Shown here: positions 20,127-32,400 of the stretch, piece by piece
How positions within the stretch are numbered: the stretch's first letter is position 1
How the letters are laid out: the number at the start of each line of letters is the position of its first letter
Assembly (NCBI GenBank): GCA_949316235.1
Contig: OX438742.1
Coordinates: 30,820,853-30,884,852, forward strand
Direction: 5' to 3'
Length of the DNA: 64,000 bases
Source: Oegoconia quadripuncta
Taxonomy: Eukaryota > Arthropoda > Insecta > Lepidoptera > Autostichidae
Program-made: the position numbers and the translations under genes
The notes under the pieces: model-generated
The model's input: the letters and a program-made list of their open reading frames with translations, nothing else
Told to the model about the DNA's origin: nothing
The model's database searches: none

Positions 20127-23100
20127 AAAGAAATGCGTTAAATGTGCATGCAAGCTTCGGCGTCATATTAAATTTGATTAGTGCTAAAGCGACGTTTACT
20201 GTTATGAAAATGCTTACAGGCCGCCGCCCGTGTCCCCATATTTATAAGCTGAATCTTGAAACTGCCCTGCATTTGAATGCCGTCCTACACTCGCGGTTAT
20301 CATCTACCCTATAGCGGCTCGCGGGCGAGACGAGCAATCTATACCACCAATAACACAACAACAGGGGAGGAGATTGCGGACTTAAATTTGAGTATTTTTC
20401 TATGGCTATTGATCGACTTCTTCACAAGTTTCACTTCACTCACACTTTTATATTTTCAGATTCATTCGGATCATCGCGCGCACATATATGTTACGGTCCA
20501 AATCATAACTTTGTTTTGCAAAGCAGTTTTATCATTGTGAGCGGGCTCACGATTTAGTTTTATTCACTCCTCTCTGAGAAGGCAAAGGGATCTAAGCCTA
20601 TACAGCCATGTCTTATTTCTTTTATTTCTTCAGTTTCTAAGTCTAATAGTACTAAAAGTACAGAAGCTCCACTCCGCAAAATCGTTTAAATAAATAGCGA
20701 AATTGCTCTGACACAATAAAGTGCAATTCAGGTCGCACAGCGCTAATAACCTACCATTATTTACCTTACCATTATTTATTTATTATTTACCTAGAGGCTG
20801 TCTCTCTTTGTATTGCGTATCTAACGGCGTTAGGGTTGTCTTCTTTTAAAAAATAATTATTCTATTATACTAGTCATGTACTACTCTGTTTTATGAGTTA
20901 ATGACGTTATTTGTAAACAAATAGTAGGTAGTATAATGTAAATCCGTTTTTCACATTATCTATTATTATCATGATATAATTTTTAGGTACTCTATCTATA
21001 GTAAGTGGTAATGACAAGATAGGTATTTTTTTAGTTAAGGTACTACCTACAACAACAACGTATTTAATGAACGAGTAACATACCTACCCACGACGACACG
21101 AAGATAGTTCAAGAACCAACACATCACAACGTTTGGTTCTGGTATTAAAATTAATACCTACCTACCTATTTCCCTGAGTGATGTGTAGAAGCTAGCCGCA
21201 TGATTTTTTTTGCGATATCACAGTTGGTCCCTTAATGATAGATATCTCATTTGTTTGTTATCCGTCGGTCACTATTACCAGTCACCCTATGTTATTATTA
21301 TTCTTATCTGACCTTCTAAGTAGCGTTGAAAATTGAGAAAGATACCTACATTTTGTTTCTTTCGAAACTTTCGTATTTTTCGTATAAAATATTAGTATTT
21401 AGTATAAAAAAATACAAATAACGTCAGTAGCTGTCAAACTGTCAGTACTTTAATGCATGAGCTTTATGATTCATTTTTAAATATTCATTCAAGCAATATG
21501 GTTCGGCTCAACTTATATCGATTAACCAAACATGTATGAAAGCGTTTCATAATCATCGTTCTAGGAGACTTTAAAAACGTAATGTAAAAAATTAAATAGG
21601 TACTTACATACGAATCAAATAAGCGAAAAATACACAGTTAATACATGACACATGTGCAATACACAAACATGCGAAAGATACAACCGTAGCTCCGCAATGA
21701 AGGTTTCGGCACTTTATTGAAAAATACATGGGTCATTTGAAAGACCTATGTATTTTTCGTGTCATTTTCAACGCTACTTCTAAGCTTAACTTGTAAGTAG
21801 GTATATACCTAACTATACTATAGTAATTACTACATAACGTAAATATGAGATACAAATTACCTACCTAAAATGATGATAGAAAAAGTCCGTGTGGTAGGTA
21901 GGTATTCTATACCTTATATATACCTTATCTACCTAATTATGATTAATACATATACCTCTTATATTTTTTTGTTAACATTAATTTAGTTTATTATAAGTAT
22001 GTGTAGGTATTATAGATTGAATAAATAAAATGAAATGAAATTACTAACTAGGTGTCTATTAATTATGTAGTGGATTTTCTTTACCTTTCAATGTCCTTTG
22101 GAAGTGAGAAAGAGTGGGCGGGATTGTACCCCCTGAGAGAGATCGAAGTAACGAGCACATCCTCGAACATTGCGGTCGGTTCCAAGTGAAAAGTTTGTGA
22201 AATTGTGAATTGTTGTGTACAATGAAGAATTGAATTACAAGAAGCTTTCAACGCTATCAAGCAGTTTTATTTGACATCTTCTGGTCTGCAGTGTGTGTGT
22301 GTTTTCATCTTCCCTCTCTCTCCCAGCGTCGTCTATTTCGAAGCGGCTGACTTACTAGAGCGACCCCAGAGTGGCGCTCTCTAACTTCGCCAACAATTAG
22401 TGAATCGATGGATTGGATACATATTGGTTATCTTATCTTGGTGGAATTTCCCAGAATAATATTAAAATATCGGTAGGCCAGGAGTCGACGGATAAGTTTG
22501 AGAATCATAATAGGTATTATCGTATTATGTAGAAATAAAAATTGTTTTTTTTTTAATTCGCCTAATACCTTTAATTATGAATTAATTAGATTTGTGAATG
22601 ACTCAAAATCAGTGAGGCTGATTCACTCTTACTGATTTGTTTCTATCTACCGATAATTAGTTATAAATTATTTTCAAATAGGTAAGTAGGTGGTAAGCAA
22701 ATGTCATGTTTTCTGCTGTCCTACACATTCATGTTATTGGTATTCATTTTGTATTCATGTTAATACGTTAATAACTTTTTAATAAAAAAAGTATTAAAAA
22801 ATCACCGAGGTTTACTTGTCTCCTATAGATTTGATATGCAAAGCTACGAACAAAAAGATATATATTCTTGGATGCGATGTCTACATCCCTACATACAAAT
22901 GACACTGAGACACCTGTCTCGCGCTAAACTTTCGAAACGGCGTTAGTTTGGAAGATGTTCTACATAAAGATTTTTAATATACGTTGGTCTCAGGATGTCC
23001 CTCGCTGCTACAGACAAGGCGGAGTTATGCCTATGATAAGCCTTTTGAATTTATGAATAAAACTATAATACAAAGGAAATAAAAACGGAAGACAAGGCTG

Positions 23101-23159
23101 TATAGTCACTGATCTTTGCCTGTCATGAATTGGCGAATTGTACAACAATAAAAACAGCA
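20127..23159. other. Intergenic region between divergent unc79 and Tsn
   Basis: Should contain both promoters. I see no coding sequence: the small frame at 20277-20540 is unlike any family I know. Features noted are many GGTAGGT/ACCTACC words, a hairpin at 21716-21760, and a mildly GC-rich stretch at 23160-23260 that probably marks the Tsn promoter and 5'UTR. I could not assign a TATA box or initiator with confidence. Confidence 0.5.
21716..21760. repeat. Short hairpin, 16-bp arms
   Basis: GAAAAATACATGGGTC and GACCTATGTATTTTTC pair with one mismatch around an 8-nt loop. Intergenic, between unc79 and Tsn. Confidence 0.6.
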
Positions 23160-23319
23160 ATTGATATTGATTGCGGTGCGGGCGTCCACAAATTAAATTA
23201 GTTGCGTGCGTCGCGTCGTTCGTTGCGTACGTACGTTGCATAGGTTGACCGGGCTCAGAGTAGTATTGTCGGTGGCCAACCGGTTTTCGGGCTTCTTTTC
23301 GATAATTAAAATATCAAAT

Positions 23320-23409
23320 ATGAGTGAGGATGATCATGAGGAGTCAGGGATTGATAAGATATTCATTCAGTTTCAGACAACTATAAATGAAGAACAGACG
23401 GCGCGAGAG
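23320..23409 (+). CDS. Tsn: Tsn coding exon 1
   Basis: 90 nt, ATG to phase 0. Encodes MSEDDHEESGIDKIFIQFQT then TINEEQTARE. The acidic leader is longer than in vertebrates; IFIQFQ...EEQTARE aligns with human 'SEIFVELQGFLAAEQDIRE'. Donor GAGAG|GTGATT. Confidence 0.94.
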
Positions 23410-26400
23410 GTGATTATTCTAAATTTTATTTAATTTTTTTATTTTTACATGTGTTTGTTTTTCGTTAACGCTATAATTAAAGTAATTCCGAATTACTTTA
23501 AAATTTTATGAGTATACCTAGCCATGGCCCTTCTATTATAATTAAGCGATTATTGTTTTATGAAATCACATAGTTTTGGTACCTACCACTGTTAGACATT
23601 TTGGTTGAAATATCGATTATCCATCTGAGCTCGAAAATAGTTTTGGTCGAGTGTCCTTTTGGCGGTCATATGTATCGAAATATTCGGACTTTTGTAGCGA
23701 TGACGCGTTTAGATTGTTTTAAGATGAGTATTTCGTGTTTGTAGAGTAATTATTGTACGTAGTCCATTTCCCGAGTTATGTCTGGAATGGAGGTAGAGTC
23801 GATCAATACTAGGATCCGCCGCCGGGTAATGGTGGACCTGATTCGCCCTCTCCAATTCTGTTTTCGAAAATTGAAAATGCAAATGCAAGTACCTAAGTGG
23901 AAATCGGTCGAGGTAGATTTCTTTTTATTCTCTTTCATTGAGGTAGATAAATTAGAGCTTAAGAAAAATGTCATTGACCCGAGCTAACATGCAGCATCAG
24001 TACAGCCCATGAGCCCCTCTAGCTCATGAGGAAAAACGTTATGCGGACACTAATCCAGCATCTTTCAATATGCATATTAGCTACACCAAATTAGGTAGGT
24101 GCACATTTTTTGGAAGTATATTTTTTATCATTCTTTTTATAAATAAATGGCTGTTTTTTGATAATTCAATTTTAGCAATACACCTTTTAATAGATTATGC
24201 TGTGCAACAATTAGGCCAATTAAGTTGGCATCACTTATAAGAATAATTTTAAAAATATTGCCAAAGATAGAGTCAAGAGCTTAGATTTAAACAGATCCAG
24301 TTTCTGGTAAATCCTCTCCTTGGACAGTCTAAATATAAGGTCATTCTTTTGGGTCTTGTCAGAAGAGTATGGATGAATTAATATTTTCTATTAAAGCCCC
24401 AAATGGGGCTGAAATTATCAATACCTGGTGGTCTTACTGTAAAACATCTAGACATTATAACTGAATGGATTTGATCCCGCACACAAACATTTCTCTGGCC
24501 AAAATCAGCCATCCCATGTCTACTGTTACCATTCATCCATCTCTATACAGACGTACATGTTGCCAATTATACAATGTTTTAATTGCTGCCAATTTGCACA
24601 TGTTAAGTCCAAATGCAGGTAAAAGCCCCAATGTTACTAATACCACAGATTACTAATAACTAATACTCACAGCCTCACTCAGGTGGATCTTGTGATGCAA
24701 TCTTAACATGTTTACATGGCACTAGCAACCACTCTGCAAGGGGTAATAATGGCCTAGAATGGTGGTGGCTATAATAAGGCGTAATAGAGCCGAGTGTGTT
24801 TAACCACTATACACATGTATATCGTACAACGTTTTTCAACATATGTGCGAGGAACCAGAATAAAAATCACACTGCGTGCTGCCTACTGTATTGGAAAAAA
24901 ATATAATAATAATTATGAAGCATATTTTATTACTGATCTCCATAACACATAGAGATCCGCCATATTTTATTTACCGGGCTGATGGTGTTATCACTTGGTT
25001 GTATGAGACTTATGTTCTTTGCCATAGCAAATGTCTAGTTATACGACATTATAGTTTTATGAGCTACTTGATATATCTAAAACCGGTGAAATTAGATGCA
25101 CACAGTATGTTGAAAAAATTGTTATATCCCAAGGGTATGCTGAGGCATCTGCCAAGATGCATCCAGTGAGGTTTTAAGTGACAGCTCACATGTTAAGAAA
25201 CCTTGCACCCCAATCGATATTAGTTTAAGTTTTCAAACATCTTATAAAAAACAGTCATTATATACCACATAACCCTCTGTCCTAGTAAAGGATATGACTG
25301 TCACGCCCATGAGGGTATTGTTCAGACTCGTGCCTCTCCCAAATGGGTGCCACTAGTCCCACTCCAAATGAAAACCTAATTCAACTTTTAGTTTCAACCT
25401 CAGTCTGTATATATGTAATATCAATATTTGATGATATAGCTCTACCATGCAATGTGATATAAAAACTATTTAAAGTTTCCAATATCACTAAAATTGGCGA
25501 TTCTACTGCAATGGAACCGTCGCAGCATTAACTTAAAAAGGGATCTTGTACATTTACTTAATTAATAAATATAAGTCGTCCATTTTTTCCCTCTCGGAGG
25601 GATGGCTCAAGCCAGGTTCCTATTTCTGAGTACAGGCACTACCTAACAGATTAATTTCTTCAAAGAGCACCATAACACTCCTCACACCATCTACTTTCTC
25701 ATTTCCAACTTTATACCTCTCAAAGATACTAGTCCCAAAAAAAAATAAACAAAGGGTGAGATATTACATACTTAACTAATTAGAGATATTAAGGCAAAGG
25801 GACCAACTTCAACGTGTGGTGGACACATGATTGGGACAGCGGTGCATTTGAGGATATTCTGGGATGCAGTGCTGAACTGGAGAGTGAGTTATGGGACACA
25901 CATAAAAGAATTGACTGTTTAGAATGTTAATAATAATAAATAAATCTTTATTTCACTCACCAGTCATGAGGATTTTACAAAAAGGGTTGATCTTAATAAC
26001 TACATTATGACAACCTCATTTGTGGTGGCTGGTGCTTGTAAAGGATAAACTACAGGTCACCAGACCCCCTAGCCACAGAAGCGGTTAGACTCACCAGACA
26101 ATCATATTTCATTAAGGTATTTTTTTTCTGTTTATTTTAAGGAGGGTTTCTTCAATAACGAAGATGTCACCCTCATAGTGATACAAGATAACTTAACCTC
26201 GACGCTTAATACCTACAACTAAATTATACAGTGTAAGTAATAATTTGGGACCTGCTCATATTCGTACCATCAAACTATATGAATATATACAGTGTTAGTT
26301 GAATCGTCCTGTACCAGATTCCCCTTGGCAGTGACCTTTCATCAAAATATTTATGCCAACACTTTGTGCCTTATTCTTTAGCCAGGTGAAGGAGATCTGA

Positions 26401-29400
26401 GAAATTAGCTAAATAGCTATCTGGCATACCATTTGTAGTCGCTTCTTTAGCCTTCAAGTCTACCCGCTCATTGTCAACCAGACAAATATGAGCAGGTTCC
26501 CACTATAGAACACTTATTTAAAAATAGTAATCCCTGACTTTCTTTTCCTTCTTCTCTGGGGAGTCTGCCTTATATTTTGTATTTGATAATTATATGTCAT
26601 GCCGATTTCAAATTTTAATTGCCGAAATAAAACATTTTTGAATATGAATTGAATTTAAGGAAATCCCCTGCTCAAAAACTATAAAAACTAATTGCCCTAT
26701 GTTCTCCGGTACATCAGATTCCAATATGGGTATAGTTTTCAACAGTCCTTATGATGCACTTGTTTACCAACCAGTAATTGCTATTTGGACTTCGGTATCC
26801 CCTTTTGCTCACACCAAACTTTAAAAAATTCTGGAAGAGGATTACAGTGGCTGGTAAGCACTTACACCTACGCTCTCAGACAGTGGTTGCGCAGGATCAG
26901 AAGTTTGATTGCCACAGTATAATATCATACTGAATTATTATATGCACACCCATTCCTTCACATGAGAGGCTTGAGGCAATCAATTATGTGGAATCCCATA
27001 AACTTAACAACTCTATTATTTTTACAAGTAATAAACTCGAATCAACTACGCAGTAAGAATCCTATAATATTAAGGATGTGCTACATGAGTACCACTGCCA
27101 GGACATAAATGTCATACTCGTTTGGATTCCTGGTCACAGTGGTATCGAAGACAACGAGGCTGCTGACCTCTTGGCTATGGACGCCACCAAATGTGTAACT
27201 CTCATTATTCATGACCAATTCGCTCTTGCGAATACCGATTTGACGTCTTCCTGGAATGCTCTCTGGGAAGAGTCTACTTTCTTTGAGGGAAGAGGGAACT
27301 TTCGAGGATGCTAGCAAGTCACATCCACTATATGCCCTTTACGTCTCATCGCTAAGCTAACAATACGGGAAAGATCCTTAATGGGAATGTGGACTGGAAA
27401 CTAAACTGATAAACTGGTGTCCTGATCACATTTTTCTACTAAATACTCTAATTTTTCTCCTACCCTATTTGATGTTCTTGCCCCTAACATTCCTTGTTCT
27501 GTTAACCTTAAGTTTTGTTTTGTGAGCCATGGTATTCACTCCTATTAATTGACCAAATCCTATCATATTAGATTGTAAAATAATTGTTCCGTTATGTTGT
27601 CTTCTATTTTAGACTGCACAGCTAGAAACAAAATAGCGGCGCTCTTTTTTGGCTAGAAATTAATATTCTTTGACCCACTTGATACTGGCAAAATTCGAAG
27701 AGTTTTGAATTTAATTTAATTGAAAAAACCATTGAATTTAATTATTTATCTTTTGAAATATTTTAGAATATCCGCAACATCTGCAAGGAGATGGAGCATG
27801 TGTCGCGAGAAGCGGTCACTGTTATGCAGGTCATTCACCATGATGAGGCCCAAAGTGAGTAGCTGATGTAGGGGAGACTGGGGGCCAATAAATGTTACTT
27901 TTCGATAGACGAACTCTGGTGCAAAATCCTTTTGGTTTTTATAAAACAACTCAATAAATTTAGAAATATAGGTTATCTGTAATATTATCTATCCACAGTT
28001 AGGTAAACTGTGGATAGATTGTATAAAAAATACAGTCAAAATTCAATTTGACCTGAATGAGGACGAGTATTACAATTGATCCCATACTGTGGTTGATTGT
28101 AAATGTAAAATTGTAAAAAGTTATGGAATGTTTAAATAGGCCTTGCCTACTTTTATAAAAGACGGGTCCCTGAAGCATAGGAAATAAAATATTTTACTAA
28201 AAAATACGCAAGCAAAGTCAGAAGTATTTCATAGTATAATTTATTTACTAAAAAGTGTCGATACAAAAATAGGCCGAAAACGGAATACGTCTAAACAGGA
28301 ATGTGTCTAGCGGTAAAATTTTATATATTGTTTTTGCGCCATAAATAATGTTCACCCTAATCACAATTCTGCCACTGCAAAAAATTAAAACTTTCTTGCG
28401 CCCCTTTATCGACACTGTGGACCCCTAACAGTTACTGTAGGAGCTTTGCTTCACTCGGATCCTGCATTACCTTGACCTGTCTTTGTTGGGTTTATAAATA
28501 TATTTTTACTGGAATTTTGACATTTTTGGGTATAATAGCTCTCGCCTTAGCATTATTTATTTTATTACTATTGAGAAAAATGTCTCTTCTCAAAATAACA
28601 AAGAACTCCTAGTGTATTTATGATTTGCAAGATTTGTTCTCATGTTTCAGTCCCAATAGCATGTACAGCGGTCAGAGAGTTATTTGAGAGGGCTAGCAAT
28701 GGATTTTCTGCACTGAGACTTGCGGTGCCTCCAACTGATTATCACAAGTAAGCCAACATTATACTCCAATTCGATTTGTAATGCCTAGCAGAGAAGAATA
28801 GCACCATCATTATCTTCCCACGAAAGCTTGCAAAAAAAACTTACGCTCTGTTGAAATAGCAAAACCATATAATTAGTAGGTTATTATGTATCTTATAACT
28901 ACATTTTGTGCAGGTACAACGACCAATGGCGCTTCATAACGCAGAGATATTCCTTCCTCATTGCGCTCACCGTCTGGCTGGAGCGAGGCATCCTCGCACC
29001 ACAGTCCACAGTTGCGGCGGTTCTTGGCAGTGAGCAGATAAAATACTTATATTTTTTTATTACTTTGCTCATAAAGTGTAGTATAATTTTGTCCGATATA
29101 CACACTTGAATACAAAATCGAGAATAGTTCTAGCCTTAATAGACGTTCCGATTTGGCTGGCGCCGACCACCCAACCACGACCAAACAGTGTATCCTACAG
29201 ATAAGTTAGCTCTCCACCAGATTCAACTTGTAAAACCACGAGAAAATCACTAACATAAAACGGCCCTACTCTCATAATCGCTGAATTTTCCACTAAACCG
29301 ACTATTAAATATTTATAGAAGAAAACAATACGTGTTAGTAATTAGTTTTCTTTATTATTTATTATGTAATGAAATATTAACAATTTCTTAATAAACAAAC

Positions 29401-32400
29401 ATACATTTACATACATACATAGTTATATATACATACATCGTTTAGTATCTAGTTATGGTTGAAATGGTGGACTAAAGAAACTCGCACAAACATAGAGACA
29501 TACATTAATCTGACGACATTACACTCCTTTTGTCTTTTTACCCGACTGCCCAAAGGAGGGTAATAGTTTTCGAGTGTATGTATGTAGATTTCTATGTTAC
29601 CTTCTGTAGCCTAAACGCCTTGACCGATTTTGAAGTGCAAGATGTCGTTAGATTCGTATTGATCCCTGCAGTGTCATAGGATACATTTTATCCCAACTTA
29701 TATTATAAATGCGAAAGTTTGTATGTGGGAACATACAGGCAATTTTTTTTGTTGAAACGATTTTGATGAAATGGTCCACGCGAACGAAATCGCGGGCAAC
29801 AGCTAGTGGTAAATAATCCAACATGGCGCCTGTTAAGGCTGCGCCGAGCGAAAGACGCGCGCGCTGTTTAGGTATTTCGCTTGATGCGAATGTGCGTATG
29901 GCAGACCGAACACCGTCCGAGCGTAAACATATGTAACTCACATTTTCTTTATTGGGGGTTGTATTGGATTTCTTCTCGCAATAATTTTCAGGGCTATTTA
30001 GTATCAATTATTTTTACTTTGTCTACTCCTTTTTAATATTGACCAAATGTGCTAAAAATTAAAACAAAATCCTTGTTAAATTTAATTTTTATTGATCTTT
30101 TAGGAAAGTTTATCAATAATGTAAAACTATTGGTGATGTTGCAAAATCTACAGATTATAAAACGCAAAAGTTCAATTCAATTCAATTTATTAATGTGAAA
30201 CACAGGTATAAAAGATGTTAGTAAATATTATGGTATAAGTAACACTGTGATCTACTCCATTTTGATGATTGTGATCCATTTTGGCATACAAAAAAAATGG
30301 TTAGTTATTTACCTAAGGTAGGTACATAGGCTTATCTAAGATGGTAGGATTTTTTTGCAAAAAAAAAAAACAAATATATTACAGTAGATACCCATTAGCT
30401 TAGTTTCGAAAATTAATATTATAATTCCATGTCAATTATTAAGGACAATGTTAAAATTGTAAAATACGATTGAAATTGGTAAATAAAAATGTCAAATTGA
30501 AATGAAATTAGATTAAAATTACATAGTCAGGGAATATTTAACATGAATTATATTCAGTCATTTATACATTCAATCAATCAATCAATCAAATACTCTTTAT
30601 TGCACAATTAACAAAAGCAAAATTACATTATTCAACACATAGAGTCAATAATAATATAACAAGTCAAATAGTAACTCAATGCAAATTAACAACTGCAAAT
30701 TTAAATTAGGTGCTGTTTTCCCGCTCAGAAACAATCAAGCAGATTTGTCATTCAAGAAATCTTTAATGGAATAATGTGTTTTTCTATTAAATATTTAAAC
30801 AACGAACTCTTGAATGTACTTAGATCATGAAATTCTCGAATGATTTTAGGTATCTTATTGTATATTATTGGTGCCATTGCAAAGATGCTATTTCTAAAAA
30901 GTGTAGTTTTACAGGATACTAAACGTAACTGATCACGTCGCCGTGCTCGTTTAACATGTTCAAAATGCTCAGGATTAGACCGAACAAAAATTGCAGTCTT
31001 GTAAATATAAATAGAAGGAACCGTGAGTAAATTCAGCTGCTTATAGAAGGGTTTGCAAGAATCTGTGCGTCGCGAATTACAAATAACTCTTATACATCGC
31101 TTCTGGGCTATAAACACTTGTTCATTGTCTGTGGCATTCCCCCAGAAAATTATACTATATCTCAGAGTAGAAGCTACGTAGCCATGATAGGCCGTAAGTA
31201 CAGCTCCGCGGTTAACAGTTTTGCTTAAGATATGTAATGCATATGAGAACTTTGTTACTTTTTTGCATACTTCATTTATTTGTGTCGTCCATTCCATGTT
31301 ACTGTCAATATTAATACCCAAGAATTGAGTTACTGATGCTTCATCCACCCTTTTACTATTATATTGTACATTTGTTGTCATATTTAAATGGTTTCTTTGT
31401 TTAAAGTTCATTATTTTCGTTTTGTCTGGGTTAATCTTAAGGTTATTACATTCCAACCAGTCAATGATAGATGAAAGACTGCTGTTGATATCCTCTTCAT
31501 CCTCATATACCACAGTGCTATCATCGGCAAATAACAGTATAGGATGATTTGTAGATTTCGGAATGTCATTTATATATATTAGAAAAAGGAGTGGGCCTAA
31601 TACACTGGCCTTGAGGTACACCGTAGTGCACATGTCTAGTTCCAGATGTATAGGATTGTATGTATGTATACAACCAAGTGCTGAGTTATGACTTGAAATT
31701 TCTTGTAGTTGTTGATAAATGTAAGTAAAATTTATAAGTCTGTTTCCGTTTATTGTAATTTCTTCTTGCTTTTCATTTTCAATATCTATATTTAATTCAA
31801 AATCAGACGTTTCTTGCGGAGATTCCTAAAAAAAACAGCATTACTAGTAGTTGTCCAAAATAAGTTATTCAGTCAATTATGAAAACTCTTATCAAATGTC
31901 CAATTGAATTAAGTGCGTTCCTTGTGTACGGTGAATGTATCTATGTAGCATAACAAAGAACTTACACTATGGCGACTTTGTCGAAAAAAAAATTCACTCC
32001 CCAATCCCCAAACAAATCGGCAATCAGCTGATCGAAATTAGGATGGGAAATAAATTTTTTGTTATTTTTTTTCAACCATGTCGCCACAGTGAAAGTCGTT
32101 TGTTATGTTACATACCTACATTCACCGTACAAATTGGACCTTATATTTGCTACAATTACAAGAACTGACCTGTTCATTATCAATTTGCGTTGTAGTTTTA
32201 TTTTTTTTCTTGAATCTCGTCTTGCTTATTAATTTATAATATCTTTTTTTACGGTTTCCCATTTTACTGAAACAAATAATAGTTTATTACTGTAATGAAT
32301 GACGCCATTGCAGTTTTCTTAACTTGGCTCATCTTGTCGAACTCCACCCAACTAGACCAATATATTGTCAATCCGAAATTTTATTTCGAAAAAATAATGA

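Noticed and set aside
23206..23319. In-frame ATG at 23206 as the Tsn start
   Set aside because: The extra 38 residues (MRRVVRCVRTLHRL...) are basic and unlike any translin; GC-richer leader sequence fits 5'UTR, and the ATG at 23320 gives the expected length.
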